Origin: Planctomycetota bacterium
GTDB taxonomy: Bacteria; Planctomycetota; Planctomycetia; Pirellulales; Thermoguttaceae
DNA length: 12,065 bases
Assembly: GCA_021784975.1 (NCBI GenBank)
Contig: JAJYGU010000263.1
Span: 1 to 12,065, forward strand
Direction: 5' to 3'
The translations under genes and the position numbers were made by a program. Below are positions 6,781-12,065 of this stretch, in pieces; positions within the stretch are counted from its first letter, which is position 1, and the number at the start of each line of letters is the position of its first letter. Under the pieces are notes generated by a model. It made no database searches and was not told the DNA's origin. It worked only from the letters and a program-made list of their open reading frames with translations.

Positions 6781-8901
6781 GATGCCTTTCCTTTCTTGAG
6801 GAAGTTGCCGCGTTCCGGGAGAGGTTGCTTTTTCGGGCCGATCGGTGACCTTGCGCAGTTCGACGCCGCCGACTTGCACCGACGCAAAACCACGCTGCGG
6901 GTCCAATTCAACGCGGGCCGCCGTATTGAGGCCGAGGACTCTCGATTCCAGCCGCGACTGAACGCAGTTGGCGGATCGGAAGGTCTGGGTCACTTTGATT
7001 CGCGCCGCGCTGGGGCGAAAGAAGGTGGCCAGGCGGGCCAAACCGCGCTTCATCCCCGTGGCCGCGACCCCGATGGGCACGTAGTCGCACCAGGTAAGGT
7101 TCCACTTGTAAGTCAGCGGCAGCCGCGGCAGGGCCAGGAACAACAGCCGCAAATAGGGATCGTCGCCGACCAGGCGATACATGTAGAAGGTGCCTTCGTG
7201 TTTGCCGAAGTAGAGCCGCGCCCGCCCGGACTCGAAATAGTGGCTGCCGTCCGGGGCCATGCCGACACGGAACCTGACCCGGCCGGCCGGCGTCCCCTGA
7301 TGATGGATTTCGTACTCTTGCACGTCGTCCAGCAGGAAATTGGTGATTTCGTCCAGCCGCGGGTCAGGATACAACGGCTCCACGCGGTCGCCTTCGGCCG
7401 GCAAGTCGTTGGCATGGTAGCGGTCCGGGTCGCGGTAGCTGGCAAAACTGAACGGCAAGGTGGCCGAGCCTATCCCGTCGTCAGCCTGTACTTGCAGGTG
7501 GATGTGCGGCTGGGGCGAGTAGCCGGAGTTGCCGCACAGTCCGAGGACCGCTCCCCGCTCCACCCAATCGCCGACTTTGACGCGGATGGATTGCGGCGCG
7601 AAGTGCGAGACCTCCACATAGAAGTCGCGAGGATCGTGGAGGATCACCATGTTGCCCCAACTGTTGCCGCCGTCGATGTTGCCAATGGCGTTGTCCGGCA
7701 AGTGATTGATGATCTTTACCACCCGGCCGCGGACGGGGGACAGCACCGACATGCGATAGCAGTAATAGTCCTGCGGCAGCGCCCCGTCCGCCCGACAACT
7801 CTTGCCGGCCTCGTCGGTGACCAGAAAGTCGTAGCAGTAGCGCCATTTCCCCTGGTGGGTCCAGCGGCCGTCGAAGCTCTGGGTCACCGTCCACCTGCCG
7901 GAGAACGGCAGATACAAGGTGCGCACCTGGCCGGGGTAGCGAAAACGATTGACCAGCGAGTTCTCCCGCATCTCCTCGGGGCTAAGGCTGATGTCGGCGG
8001 CCAGAAAAGGGTGGTTGACCGCCCGCAACACGTAAAGTGTGCCCAGGGTAATCAGGCAAAAGGGGAGGGTGAACGGCGGGATGCCGTAGGGCGATCCCAG
8101 GGTCGTGATCGCCTCCGCCAGCAGGGGCGTGAGGGCCGTCGCCAGCACGGCGAGAAGGCAGCTTTGCAGCGAAGGCACGATGAAAATGCCTCCCACCGCC
8201 ATGGCTACCAGAATGAAGTTGAAACTGTTCTCATCGAAGAGCGAAGGGTTCACCGCGGGGAACATCCAGACGTGGACGAGCGTGCCCGTATAGTAACCCA
8301 GCGCCGCAAGCAGAAAGAGGATGCGGGAGCCGTAAAGGACCATCGCCGCGATCACCACGCCGACCAACACGCTGGGCAGGAAAAAGATCGCCCCGAAGGT
8401 CTTAAACAGGCCGGCCAGCCACCAGGGCAGTCCGCAGTCCCAGCTTAACAGCCCAGCCGGAGGAGTGGCCGCCCCCAACATTCCGGCATGCTTCATCAGG
8501 GCCAAGCCGAACAAGGGGGCGACCAGGGCAAACGGCAGGCTCAAGGCGGGCAGCTTGGCCGACCACATGACCCGGACCAGCAGGGCGGTGAGGAACAGCG
8601 TGAACACGCCCGCCAAAACCGCCCACAGCACCAGTCTCGCGCTCGGCGGCCATGCCGATCGGTACCCCAGCGACAGGCCCACGAAGAGCGGATTGTAGAC
8701 GTAAAGGGCGGATTCCTGGAACTCGGCCTGCATGCCGATCAGCCGCGCCGCGGCGTAGGCCGCCAACACGGCGATCCCCCCGGTCAGCGCCATGCCCGGA
8801 CGAGCCAGCAAGATCGCCAGCACGATCAGGCCGCACGCGCTGCTTTGCAGAAAGAGGATCCCCGCCGAGCCGCGCAGGAACATGCGCAGGCGTTCGATCA
8901 T
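5644..8901 (-). CDS. Urea-transporter-like membrane domain fused to M23 metallopeptidase, open in frame into a TPR protein
   Basis: A single 1085-codon frame. Residues 10-295 are hydrophobic and match the urea transporter (UT) family: the two pseudo-repeats carry YNPLFVGLSLGY (69-80) with LSLPFALVAPLF (120-131), and VNPSLFDENSFNFILVA (217-233) with FTLPFCLITLG (277-287). Residues about 325-475 form an M23/LytM-like peptidase domain with the metal and catalytic set H349, D358 (HxxxD spacing stretched), H433 and H466-x-H468 in PHIHLQVQ. M23 enzymes cut peptidoglycan cross-links. A 230-residue tail of unknown type follows. From residue 708 the frame becomes a separate-looking TPR protein with its own ribosome-binding site and signal peptide, so two proteins are likely (about 8901-6781 and 6780-5644). 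The ATG at 8901 overlaps the decarboxylase TGA (ATGA) and has AAAGGG 8 bases upstream. Whether the peptidase domain is active, and whether urea is the true substrate, is unknown. Confidence 0.8.
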   Translation of the reverse strand: MIERLRMFLRGSAGILFLQSSACGLIVLAILLARPGMALTGGIAVLAAYAAARLIGMQAEFQESALYVYNPLFVGLSLGYRSAWPPSARLVLWAVLAGVFTLFLTALLVRVMWSAKLPALSLPFALVAPLFGLALMKHAGMLGAATPPAGLLSWDCGLPWWLAGLFKTFGAIFFLPSVLVGVVIAAMVLYGSRILFLLAALGYYTGTLVHVWMFPAVNPSLFDENSFNFILVAMAVGGIFIVPSLQSCLLAVLATALTPLLAEAITTLGSPYGIPPFTLPFCLITLGTLYVLRAVNHPFLAADISLSPEEMRENSLVNRFRYPGQVRTLYLPFSGRWTVTQSFDGRWTHQGKWRYCYDFLVTDEAGKSCRADGALPQDYYCYRMSVLSPVRGRVVKIINHLPDNAIGNIDGGNSWGNMVILHDPRDFYVEVSHFAPQSIRVKVGDWVERGAVLGLCGNSGYSPQPHIHLQVQADDGIGSATLPFSFASYRDPDRYHANDLPAEGDRVEPLYPDPRLDEITNFLLDDVQEYEIHHQGTPAGRVRFRVGMAPDGSHYFESGRARLYFGKHEGTFYMYRLVGDDPYLRLLFLALPRLPLTYKWNLTWCDYVPIGVAATGMKRGLARLATFFRPSAARIKVTQTFRSANCVQSRLESRVLGLNTAARVELDPQRGFASVQVGGVELRKVTDRPEKATSPGTRQLPQERKGIMKTIVTGLLVLFLAIAAEPAPGDQASLRQALGQSREQENHKNYAQAIALLKAQDAAHQGDYVLNLRLGWLNYLDHKYSDAERYYRAAIASQPKSIEAQIGCLLPLLAASKFVAAERLARQVLKEDPRNYYANLRLAVALRSQNKPGEALPIVKWMLVTYPADIYFTAELAKLQGPAGAKDDAGQAADPKQESAESKKEIDEALRISVQHEGSRKYAEAIQALLGPATAHPQDYLLNLRLGWLYYLNGAYDNSAERYYAALQVAPRSTEAGVAYLLPLLFQGRYRDAESFARDIIRSDPKNYYANLRLAVALRWQGKYAEAEQVVKPMLAAYPADIYFLSEMAMLNLAQNRKEAARKLFADVLALDPDNATAKQQIRQL
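6785..6794 (-). promoter_or_regulatory. Internal ribosome-binding site of the TPR gene
   Basis: AAAGGAAAGG lies 4 bases (second AAGG) or 9 bases (first AAAGG) before the ATG at 6780 inside the long frame. With the signal peptide it supports an independent translation start for the TPR protein. Confidence 0.65.
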
Positions 8902-10259
8902 TCGCTCTGCCCTTTAGTTAAGCGGGCCGGTAGCCGTTCGCGAAGGGTGACGTCGCTGAGATCTTCGGCCTCGCGAATGACCTCGACTTGGCCGTTTTCG
9001 CCAATCAGCACCACGTTGGGCCGATAGCTGATGAACTGCATCCACTGGGTATTGTTGTAGGCGCCGACGGGGTTGAAGATCAGCCGCGTGCCGCGTTTCA
9101 AGGGCGGCAGCAGGGTTCCCTCGTCGATGACGTCGAGATTCATGCACAGCGGCCCGTAGACCACGCTGTTCTCGCTCATGCCCTGGACCTCGCGATCCAG
9201 CTCGATGGCCATTTTGTACCAGAAGGAGGTGAACAGCAGGTTGACGCCCGCATCGGCCACGTAGGCCCGCGTCCCGTCCACCAGCCGCTTGGAGGCCTGG
9301 ATGGTGGTGATCAGGTAGCCGGCCTCGTCGATCATCGCCCGGCCGGCTTCGAGATACAGCTTGGGGAACTTGCCGGGGCGCAGGGTGCGATACAAGGCAT
9401 CGCCGATGTTTTCGGCGAACTCGCCGATGCCCGGCACGGCCACTTCGGGCGGCAGGTAGGTCGCTTTGAGCCGGTTCCGCGAGGGAAAGCCGCCGCCGAG
9501 GTCTAGGTACTCGACGCTGAAGCCCGATTGCTCTTCGAGTTGGTAGGCGAAATGGACCATCTTTTCCACCTGCCTGGCGTAGGCCTTGGGGTCGAGAATG
9601 AAGGTGCCGATGTGGCAGTGCAGCCCTTGCAGGATCAGCTTGCCGCCGTTGAGGATCCGTTTGACGGCCTCCAAGGCCTGCCCCGACTCGAGGTTGAAAC
9701 CGAATCGCGACCACTGCGGGAAGATGCCGGCATCCAGGTTTAGCCGCAGGCCGACGCGGATCCGCCGTCCGATCTTGTCGCACAACGCTTCCAGATCGCA
9801 GATCTCGTCGAGGTGATCGACTTGGATCATGGCCCCGTCGCAGACGGCCCGTTCCAGGCCCGGCATGGGTTTGTAGGGACCGTTATAGATGATCTGGTCC
9901 CCGGGGATTCCCAAAGCGCGGGCCTTGGCATATTCCATGTCGGAGACGACTTCGGCAATCGAGCCTTCCTGGTGCATGATCGCGCAGAGGGCGCTCAAGT
10001 AGTTAGTCTTATAGGACCAAGCCAGGGTCAGGTTGGGATAGTGCCGCGAAAAGGCATCGTAGACCTCACGATACTGTTGGCGGATGCGTTGTTCGGAAAA
10101 GACGAACAGCGGAGAGCCGAACCGCTCGACCAGGTCGTCAATCGTCACCCCGTCAATCGCTTTGCATACTCTGCGGACCCCGTTGCCGTTGGCGTAGGTA
10201 TTCATGAACCCTCCCTGGAGCTTTTGGATCACAGGCGCCTCATAATGCTCGATGCTCAT
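8898..10259 (-). CDS. PLP-dependent decarboxylase, fold type III (Orn/DAP/Arg decarboxylase 2 family)
   Basis: A 453-residue enzyme of the LysA/ornithine decarboxylase fold: an N-terminal alanine-racemase-type barrel, then a C-terminal beta domain. Visible active-site elements are K84 in WSYKTNY (Schiff base with pyridoxal phosphate), H216 in GLHCHIGTF, the phosphate-binding GGG at 255-257, E304-A-G-R307, C372 in GPLCMNLDV (contributed across the dimer) and Y401 in GAYNN. The canonical CES of diaminopimelate decarboxylase is CMN here, so LysA function is unlikely. Amino-acid, amino-acid-conjugate or polyamine-type decarboxylation (compare SbnH or carboxynorspermidine decarboxylase) is more plausible. 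The frame is open 80 codons further upstream, but the ATG at 10259 has GAGGAG 7 bases ahead and overlaps the ligase TGA as ATGA. Its own stop overlaps the next ATG in the same way, so the three genes are translationally coupled. Confidence 0.88.
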   Translation of the reverse strand: MSIEHYEAPVIQKLQGGFMNTYANGNGVRRVCKAIDGVTIDDLVERFGSPLFVFSEQRIRQQYREVYDAFSRHYPNLTLAWSYKTNYLSALCAIMHQEGSIAEVVSDMEYAKARALGIPGDQIIYNGPYKPMPGLERAVCDGAMIQVDHLDEICDLEALCDKIGRRIRVGLRLNLDAGIFPQWSRFGFNLESGQALEAVKRILNGGKLILQGLHCHIGTFILDPKAYARQVEKMVHFAYQLEEQSGFSVEYLDLGGGFPSRNRLKATYLPPEVAVPGIGEFAENIGDALYRTLRPGKFPKLYLEAGRAMIDEAGYLITTIQASKRLVDGTRAYVADAGVNLLFTSFWYKMAIELDREVQGMSENSVVYGPLCMNLDVIDEGTLLPPLKRGTRLIFNPVGAYNNTQWMQFISYRPNVVLIGENGQVEVIREAEDLSDVTLRERLPARLTKGQSE

Positions 10260-11296
10260 GGTGATTCTCCTCGATGAAGGATGTTCTGAAAGGCGGTCAT
10301 CTCGGTGACGAGGTCGTAGCTGTAACGAACGAACAGTTTTCCTGCAGCATATTGGCCATTCTTGGCGACCGGCAGGCCGCGGCTGCACCGCAGCAGTTGG
10401 GAGGGAAAGTTGATGCCGACGCCTGTGGCCGCGTAGACCCAAGCCGGAAAGCGGGGGTTGATCTCGATCAGGTAAAGCTGATCGTCGTTCACGATGCACT
10501 CCAACTCGAACGGGCCCCGCCAGCGGAAGACGCGGATGAACCGCTCGGCCGCAGCCAGCAGCCGCTCATTCTGGATGGTGACTCCCGTCCAAATCTTGCC
10601 CAACGAGGTAATCCAAATCTTGCGGATCGCCACCATCCCCAAGGAGTTCCCCTCCCCGTCACCCATGCCGACCAGGTTCAACTCGTCGCCGGCCACTACC
10701 TGCTGGACAATGACTGGATAACCCCATTCGGCGACAAGCTTTTCGAACTCGGCGACGGCCTCTTGGAACGTGTAGGCGCGATGCGCTTTGTAGAAACAAC
10801 CCTTGACCATGACCGGCAGGCCGATCCGTTCGACGGCGGGCGCCAGCATGGCGAGGGAGGTCACTACCTCGGTCTTGGGCACCCGGACCTCGATCAGATC
10901 GCCCAAGTCTGCCAGTTTGTCCTTCCCGCGAAGGCGAAACTGCTGGTCGCTGGGCAGAAAACTGTCGATGCCATGCTCGCGGAGTTGGGCAGCGTACTTG
11001 ATGTAAACAGGCAACTCCGCATCCAGGTTCGGGATGACGATGTCCAGCCCGTAGCTCTCCTTGATCTCCAGCAACCGTTGCAAGTAGCCCTCGCCGCCGG
11101 CAGACGGATAGGGCATGATGAACGACTTGTCGATCACCCAGTCCATGTAGATGCCGGGATCCATGGCGTCGTAGGCCAGGCCGGCGATCCGAACGTTCAA
11201 TTCCGGATCTTCCTTCAGACTGCGAGCGACGGCGATCCCGGGGCCGGGATTATCGACTGCGTTGATCCCCGAGACCCCGACGAAGATCGTCTCCAT
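10256..11296 (-). CDS. ATP-grasp ligase (carbamoyl-phosphate-synthase-like fold)
   Basis: A 346-residue ATP-grasp enzyme. These activate a carboxylate as acyl phosphate and join it to an amine or similar nucleophile. The N-terminal pre-ATP-grasp Rossmann part (VGVSGINAVDNPGPGIAVARSL, about 6-27, and DIVIPNLDAE, 85-94) is followed by K127 in RGKDKLAD, the ATP-binding K165 in PVMVKG, E266 in FELECIV, and the magnesium-binding E278-I-N280-P-R in YLIEINPRFPAW. The EINPRFPAW ending is typical of stand-alone carboxylate-amine ligases, not of the carbamoyl phosphate synthase large chain, which is far longer. The gene starts 13 bp after the PqqD-like stop (AAAGG 9 bases upstream of ATG), and its TGA overlaps the decarboxylase ATG. 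Coupling to a decarboxylase suggests that an amino acid is ligated and decarboxylated, in either order. Substrates are unknown. Confidence 0.88.
   Translation of the reverse strand: METIFVGVSGINAVDNPGPGIAVARSLKEDPELNVRIAGLAYDAMDPGIYMDWVIDKSFIMPYPSAGGEGYLQRLLEIKESYGLDIVIPNLDAELPVYIKYAAQLREHGIDSFLPSDQQFRLRGKDKLADLGDLIEVRVPKTEVVTSLAMLAPAVERIGLPVMVKGCFYKAHRAYTFQEAVAEFEKLVAEWGYPVIVQQVVAGDELNLVGMGDGEGNSLGMVAIRKIWITSLGKIWTGVTIQNERLLAAAERFIRVFRWRGPFELECIVNDDQLYLIEINPRFPAWVYAATGVGINFPSQLLRCSRGLPVAKNGQYAAGKLFVRYSYDLVTEMTAFQNILHRGESP
10267..10272 (-). promoter_or_regulatory. Ribosome-binding site fixing the decarboxylase start
   Basis: GAGGAG followed by 7 bases and the ATG at 10259. It lies inside the last codons of the ligase gene and selects this start over the longer open frame and over the internal ATG of the MNTYANGNG segment. 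Confidence 0.75.
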
Positions 11297-11309
11297 GCCT
11301 CCCTGCCTT

Positions 11310-11546
11310 TCAGGCCAGGCCCAGCGTTCGTAGGCGGCTGTGGAAATCGCTGACGTCGCGTTCCGCGTCTTCGCGCGTGACCGGATATTCCTGGCGCAAG
11401 ATGCTCACGACCTCCTGCTCGCTAGAGCCCGTTTGCAGGGCCCTCAAGATACGACTGCCGGAGTCGTTCACCATGAAGGTGTCGCCGGTGGTCGGATCGA
11501 ATGCGATCCCTTCACTAGGAAGGTCCAGACGATGAACGCCGCGCAT
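11310..11546 (-). CDS. PqqD-like small protein (peptide-recognition/carrier type)
   Basis: A 78-residue protein of the PqqD family. The hallmark pattern is visible: LPSEGIAFDPTTGDTFMVNDSG (9-30), a helix with ILRALQTGSSEQEVVSIL (33-50), then DVSDFHSRLRTLGL (64-77). PqqD folds as a winged helix and holds the precursor peptide for a modifying enzyme. Related RRE domains do so in many ribosomal-peptide pathways, while stand-alone members next to ATP-grasp enzymes have less certain roles. The ATG at 11546 is chosen because GAGGAG lies 8 bases ahead. The frame is open further upstream, but that part is Arg/Ser-rich and unlike the family. It is the first gene of the coupled set and is preceded by a long leader with inverted repeats. 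No obvious precursor-peptide gene is seen beside it, only a doubtful 37-codon frame at 11612-11725. Confidence 0.85.
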   Translation of the reverse strand: MRGVHRLDLPSEGIAFDPTTGDTFMVNDSGSRILRALQTGSSEQEVVSILRQEYPVTREDAERDVSDFHSRLRTLGLA

Positions 11547-11554
11547 GACCTTAT

Positions 11555-11560
11555 CTCCTC
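11555..11560 (-). promoter_or_regulatory. Ribosome-binding site of the PqqD-like gene
   Basis: GAGGAG with an 8-base spacer to the ATG at 11546. It decides the start codon. Confidence 0.75.
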
Positions 11561-11576
11561 GTATCGCAAGATGGTG

Positions 11577-11591
11577 GCAGATAGTATCTGC
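11577..11591. promoter_or_regulatory. Perfect dyad GCAGATA-G-TATCTGC, possible operator
   Basis: Two perfect 7-bp arms around one central base, 31 bases upstream of the PqqD-like start. With a 1-base loop it cannot form a tight RNA hairpin without opening bases, so a dimeric DNA-binding protein is the more natural reading. If transcription starts further upstream, it would act as a roadblock-type site. A 7-bp dyad at one fixed spacing is expected about once per 16 kb by chance. Confidence 0.3.
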
Positions 11592-11638
11592 TTGTCTCCG
11601 GAAGTGAGAGACTAACCTGGTCTGAAATGACACACCGT

Positions 11639-11663
11639 GGCGTGACCCGAGCTCCTGCACGCC
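11639..11663. repeat. Leader inverted repeat GGCGTG-N13-CACGCC
   Basis: Perfect 6-bp GC-rich arms (11639-11644, 11658-11663) in the leader of the PqqD-like gene. The adjoining CCCG and CGGG offer an alternative 4-bp pairing. Confidence 0.3.
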
Positions 11664-11673
11664 GGGCCAAGCG

Positions 11674-11749
11674 CTAGGGGATTCTCTAATCCTGGCTCTA
11701 GGTCCCGATGGGGTTCGGAGGACATTACTTAGGATTAGCAACCTCCGAA
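11674..11749 (-). promoter_or_regulatory. Structured leader element with competing pairings
   Basis: On the minus strand, TTCGGAGG (11749-11742) pairs with CCTCCGAA (11721-11714) around a 20-nt loop. CTAATCCT in that loop (11738-11731) can pair with AGGATTAG downstream (11693-11686), making an H-type pseudoknot. The same AGGATT segment can instead form a local hairpin GGATT-AGAG-AATCC (11692-11679), framed by CTAG at 11701-11698 and 11677-11674. Mutually exclusive pairings are typical of cis-regulatory RNAs. No known riboswitch class is recognised. If transcription starts at the promoter just upstream (+1 near 11743), the outer 8-bp repeat would be only partly transcribed and could be an operator instead. 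Confidence 0.35.
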
Positions 11750-11778
11750 AGCATCGGACGGGGACGTATGATTGTCAA
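11750..11778 (-). promoter_or_regulatory. Candidate promoter of the right arm
   Basis: TTGACA (11778-11773), a perfect -35 consensus, is followed after 17 bases by GATGCT (11755-11750), a poor -10 (3 of 6). Spacing and both hexamers match the pattern at the left-arm promoter (TTGGCA-N17-GATGCT). A start near 11743 would give a leader of about 200 nt before the PqqD-like gene. A TATAAT at 11923-11918 without a good -35 is the other candidate. Confidence 0.45.
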
Positions 11779-11979
11779 CCCCCCCGTCGTGATGAGAGCG
11801 GGTTTTTCCTCGATAAGTCCCGTTTCTGCCGGGCCTTGGCGCAAGGCGATCAAAATGGGATGCGCTGTTGAGATACCTGGCAGGCACCAAAATTCTAACC
11901 CGTATCGGGGAGGAAAAATTATATTACGGTTTGTTGCGTAGGCGGCAGACGGCATAGTCTTTCCGCTCTGCTATCCTGG

Positions 11980-12065
11980 CTACTGGTGAAAGGCCTCCAC
12001 CTGGTAGGCAAGCACCTTGACCTCGGGTCCATCCAACTCAACTGAGAGTGGACTTGTGTACATCC
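11980..12065 (-). CDS. C-terminal end of an unidentified gene entering from the right edge
   Basis: The minus strand reads in one frame from the window edge to TAG at 11982-11980: at least 27 codons ending ELDGPEVKVLAYQVEAFHQ. The codons near the end are GC-rich at the third position and the residues look like a folded domain end with beta character. The upstream ATG at 12063 could in principle start a tiny protein, but the tail of a longer gene is more likely. I cannot name the family. It lies on the same strand as the pqqD-led genes, 433 bp before them. Confidence 0.45.
   Translation of the reverse strand, partial: MYTSPLSVELDGPEVKVLAYQVEAFHQ

Larger units (their letters stand above)
11547..11979. 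other. 433-bp non-coding leader/promoter stretch of the right arm
   Basis: Between the tail of the gene at the right edge and pqqD there is no convincing gene. Two overlapping frames of 76-77 codons (minus 11725-11955, plus 11708-11941) have poor codon bias and no family features. The stretch holds a TTGACA-N17-GATGCT promoter candidate (11750-11778), a lone TATAAT on the minus strand (11923-11918), four inverted repeats between 11577 and 11749, and a 37-codon minus-strand frame at 11612-11725. Composition is more AT-rich from about 11880 to 11940, as expected for a regulatory region. Confidence 0.6.

Noticed and set aside
5650..8448. Long open frame of 932 codons on the plus strand
   Set aside because: It is the mirror of the channel/M23/TPR gene in GC-rich DNA. 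The translation is rich in Gly, Arg, Gln and Val, with no domain or membrane pattern, whereas the minus strand shows clear families.
8898..10259. Assignment as diaminopimelate decarboxylase (lysA)
   Set aside because: The CES catalytic triplet is changed to CMN, and the neighbours are not lysine-pathway genes. Only the fold family is supported.
10260..10499. 80-codon N-terminal extension of the decarboxylase frame
   Set aside because: It overlaps the ligase coding sequence, looks Arg/Pro-rich, and a good ribosome-binding site precedes the inner ATG at 10259.
11708..11941. 77-codon plus-strand frame in the right non-coding stretch
   Set aside because: No ribosome-binding site or protein-like composition; it overlaps the inverted repeats and the opposite-strand promoter.
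11725..11955. 76-codon minus-strand frame upstream of the PqqD-like gene
   Set aside because: It contains the promoter candidate, has poor third-position GC compared with its neighbours, and no recognisable features.

Overview
The window is GC-rich (about 60% or more by eye) and densely coded. It reads as an accessory, probably biosynthetic, gene cluster of a diderm (outer-membrane) bacterium. The outer-membrane barrel protein, the tetratricopeptide protein with a signal peptide, the short ATGA gene overlaps and the GC-rich codons would fit Planctomycetota or a similar environmental lineage. No marker gene fixes the taxon, so this is a weak inference. There is no rRNA, tRNA, CRISPR array or recognisable insertion sequence.

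Layout: two arms run towards each other. The left (+) arm starts at a good promoter near 51-84. It encodes a B12-type radical SAM enzyme (102-1559) and, 5 bp later, a uroporphyrinogen-decarboxylase-family methyltransferase-like protein (1565-2656). After a 447-bp gap with two inverted repeats comes a secreted outer-membrane beta-barrel protein (3104-4564). The right (-) arm, read from right to left, begins with the tail of an unidentified gene (11980-12065) and a 433-bp non-coding stretch that holds a candidate promoter and several strong inverted repeats. It continues with a PqqD-like protein (11546-11310), an ATP-grasp ligase (11296-10256), a fold-type-III PLP decarboxylase (10259-8898), a urea-transporter-like membrane domain fused to an M23 metallopeptidase domain (from 8901), a two-fold repeated TPR protein (to 5644) and a family-2 O-methyltransferase-like protein (5628-4570). 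The arms meet with 5 bp between their stop codons.

Functional reading: PqqD-like carrier/recognition protein, ATP-grasp ligase and amino-acid-type decarboxylase form a tight, translationally coupled core. Together with a radical SAM enzyme, a UroD-type protein and a SAM methyltransferase, they look like a pathway that builds and tailors a small amino-acid- or peptide-derived molecule. The membrane-channel/peptidase fusion, TPR protein and barrel protein could handle its transport or act in the envelope. The product is unknown, and the cluster role is an inference from gene content and coupling.

The oddest local points are: (i) the channel/M23 gene has no stop before the TPR gene, although a one-base shift at a run of five A would restore the ATGA overlap seen at the two other junctions; (ii) the methyltransferase lacks the usual catalytic His; (iii) the decarboxylase lacks the Glu of the canonical CES motif; (iv) both arms share a TTGRCA-N17-GATGCT promoter pattern; (v) the pqqD leader has competing 8-bp pairings.
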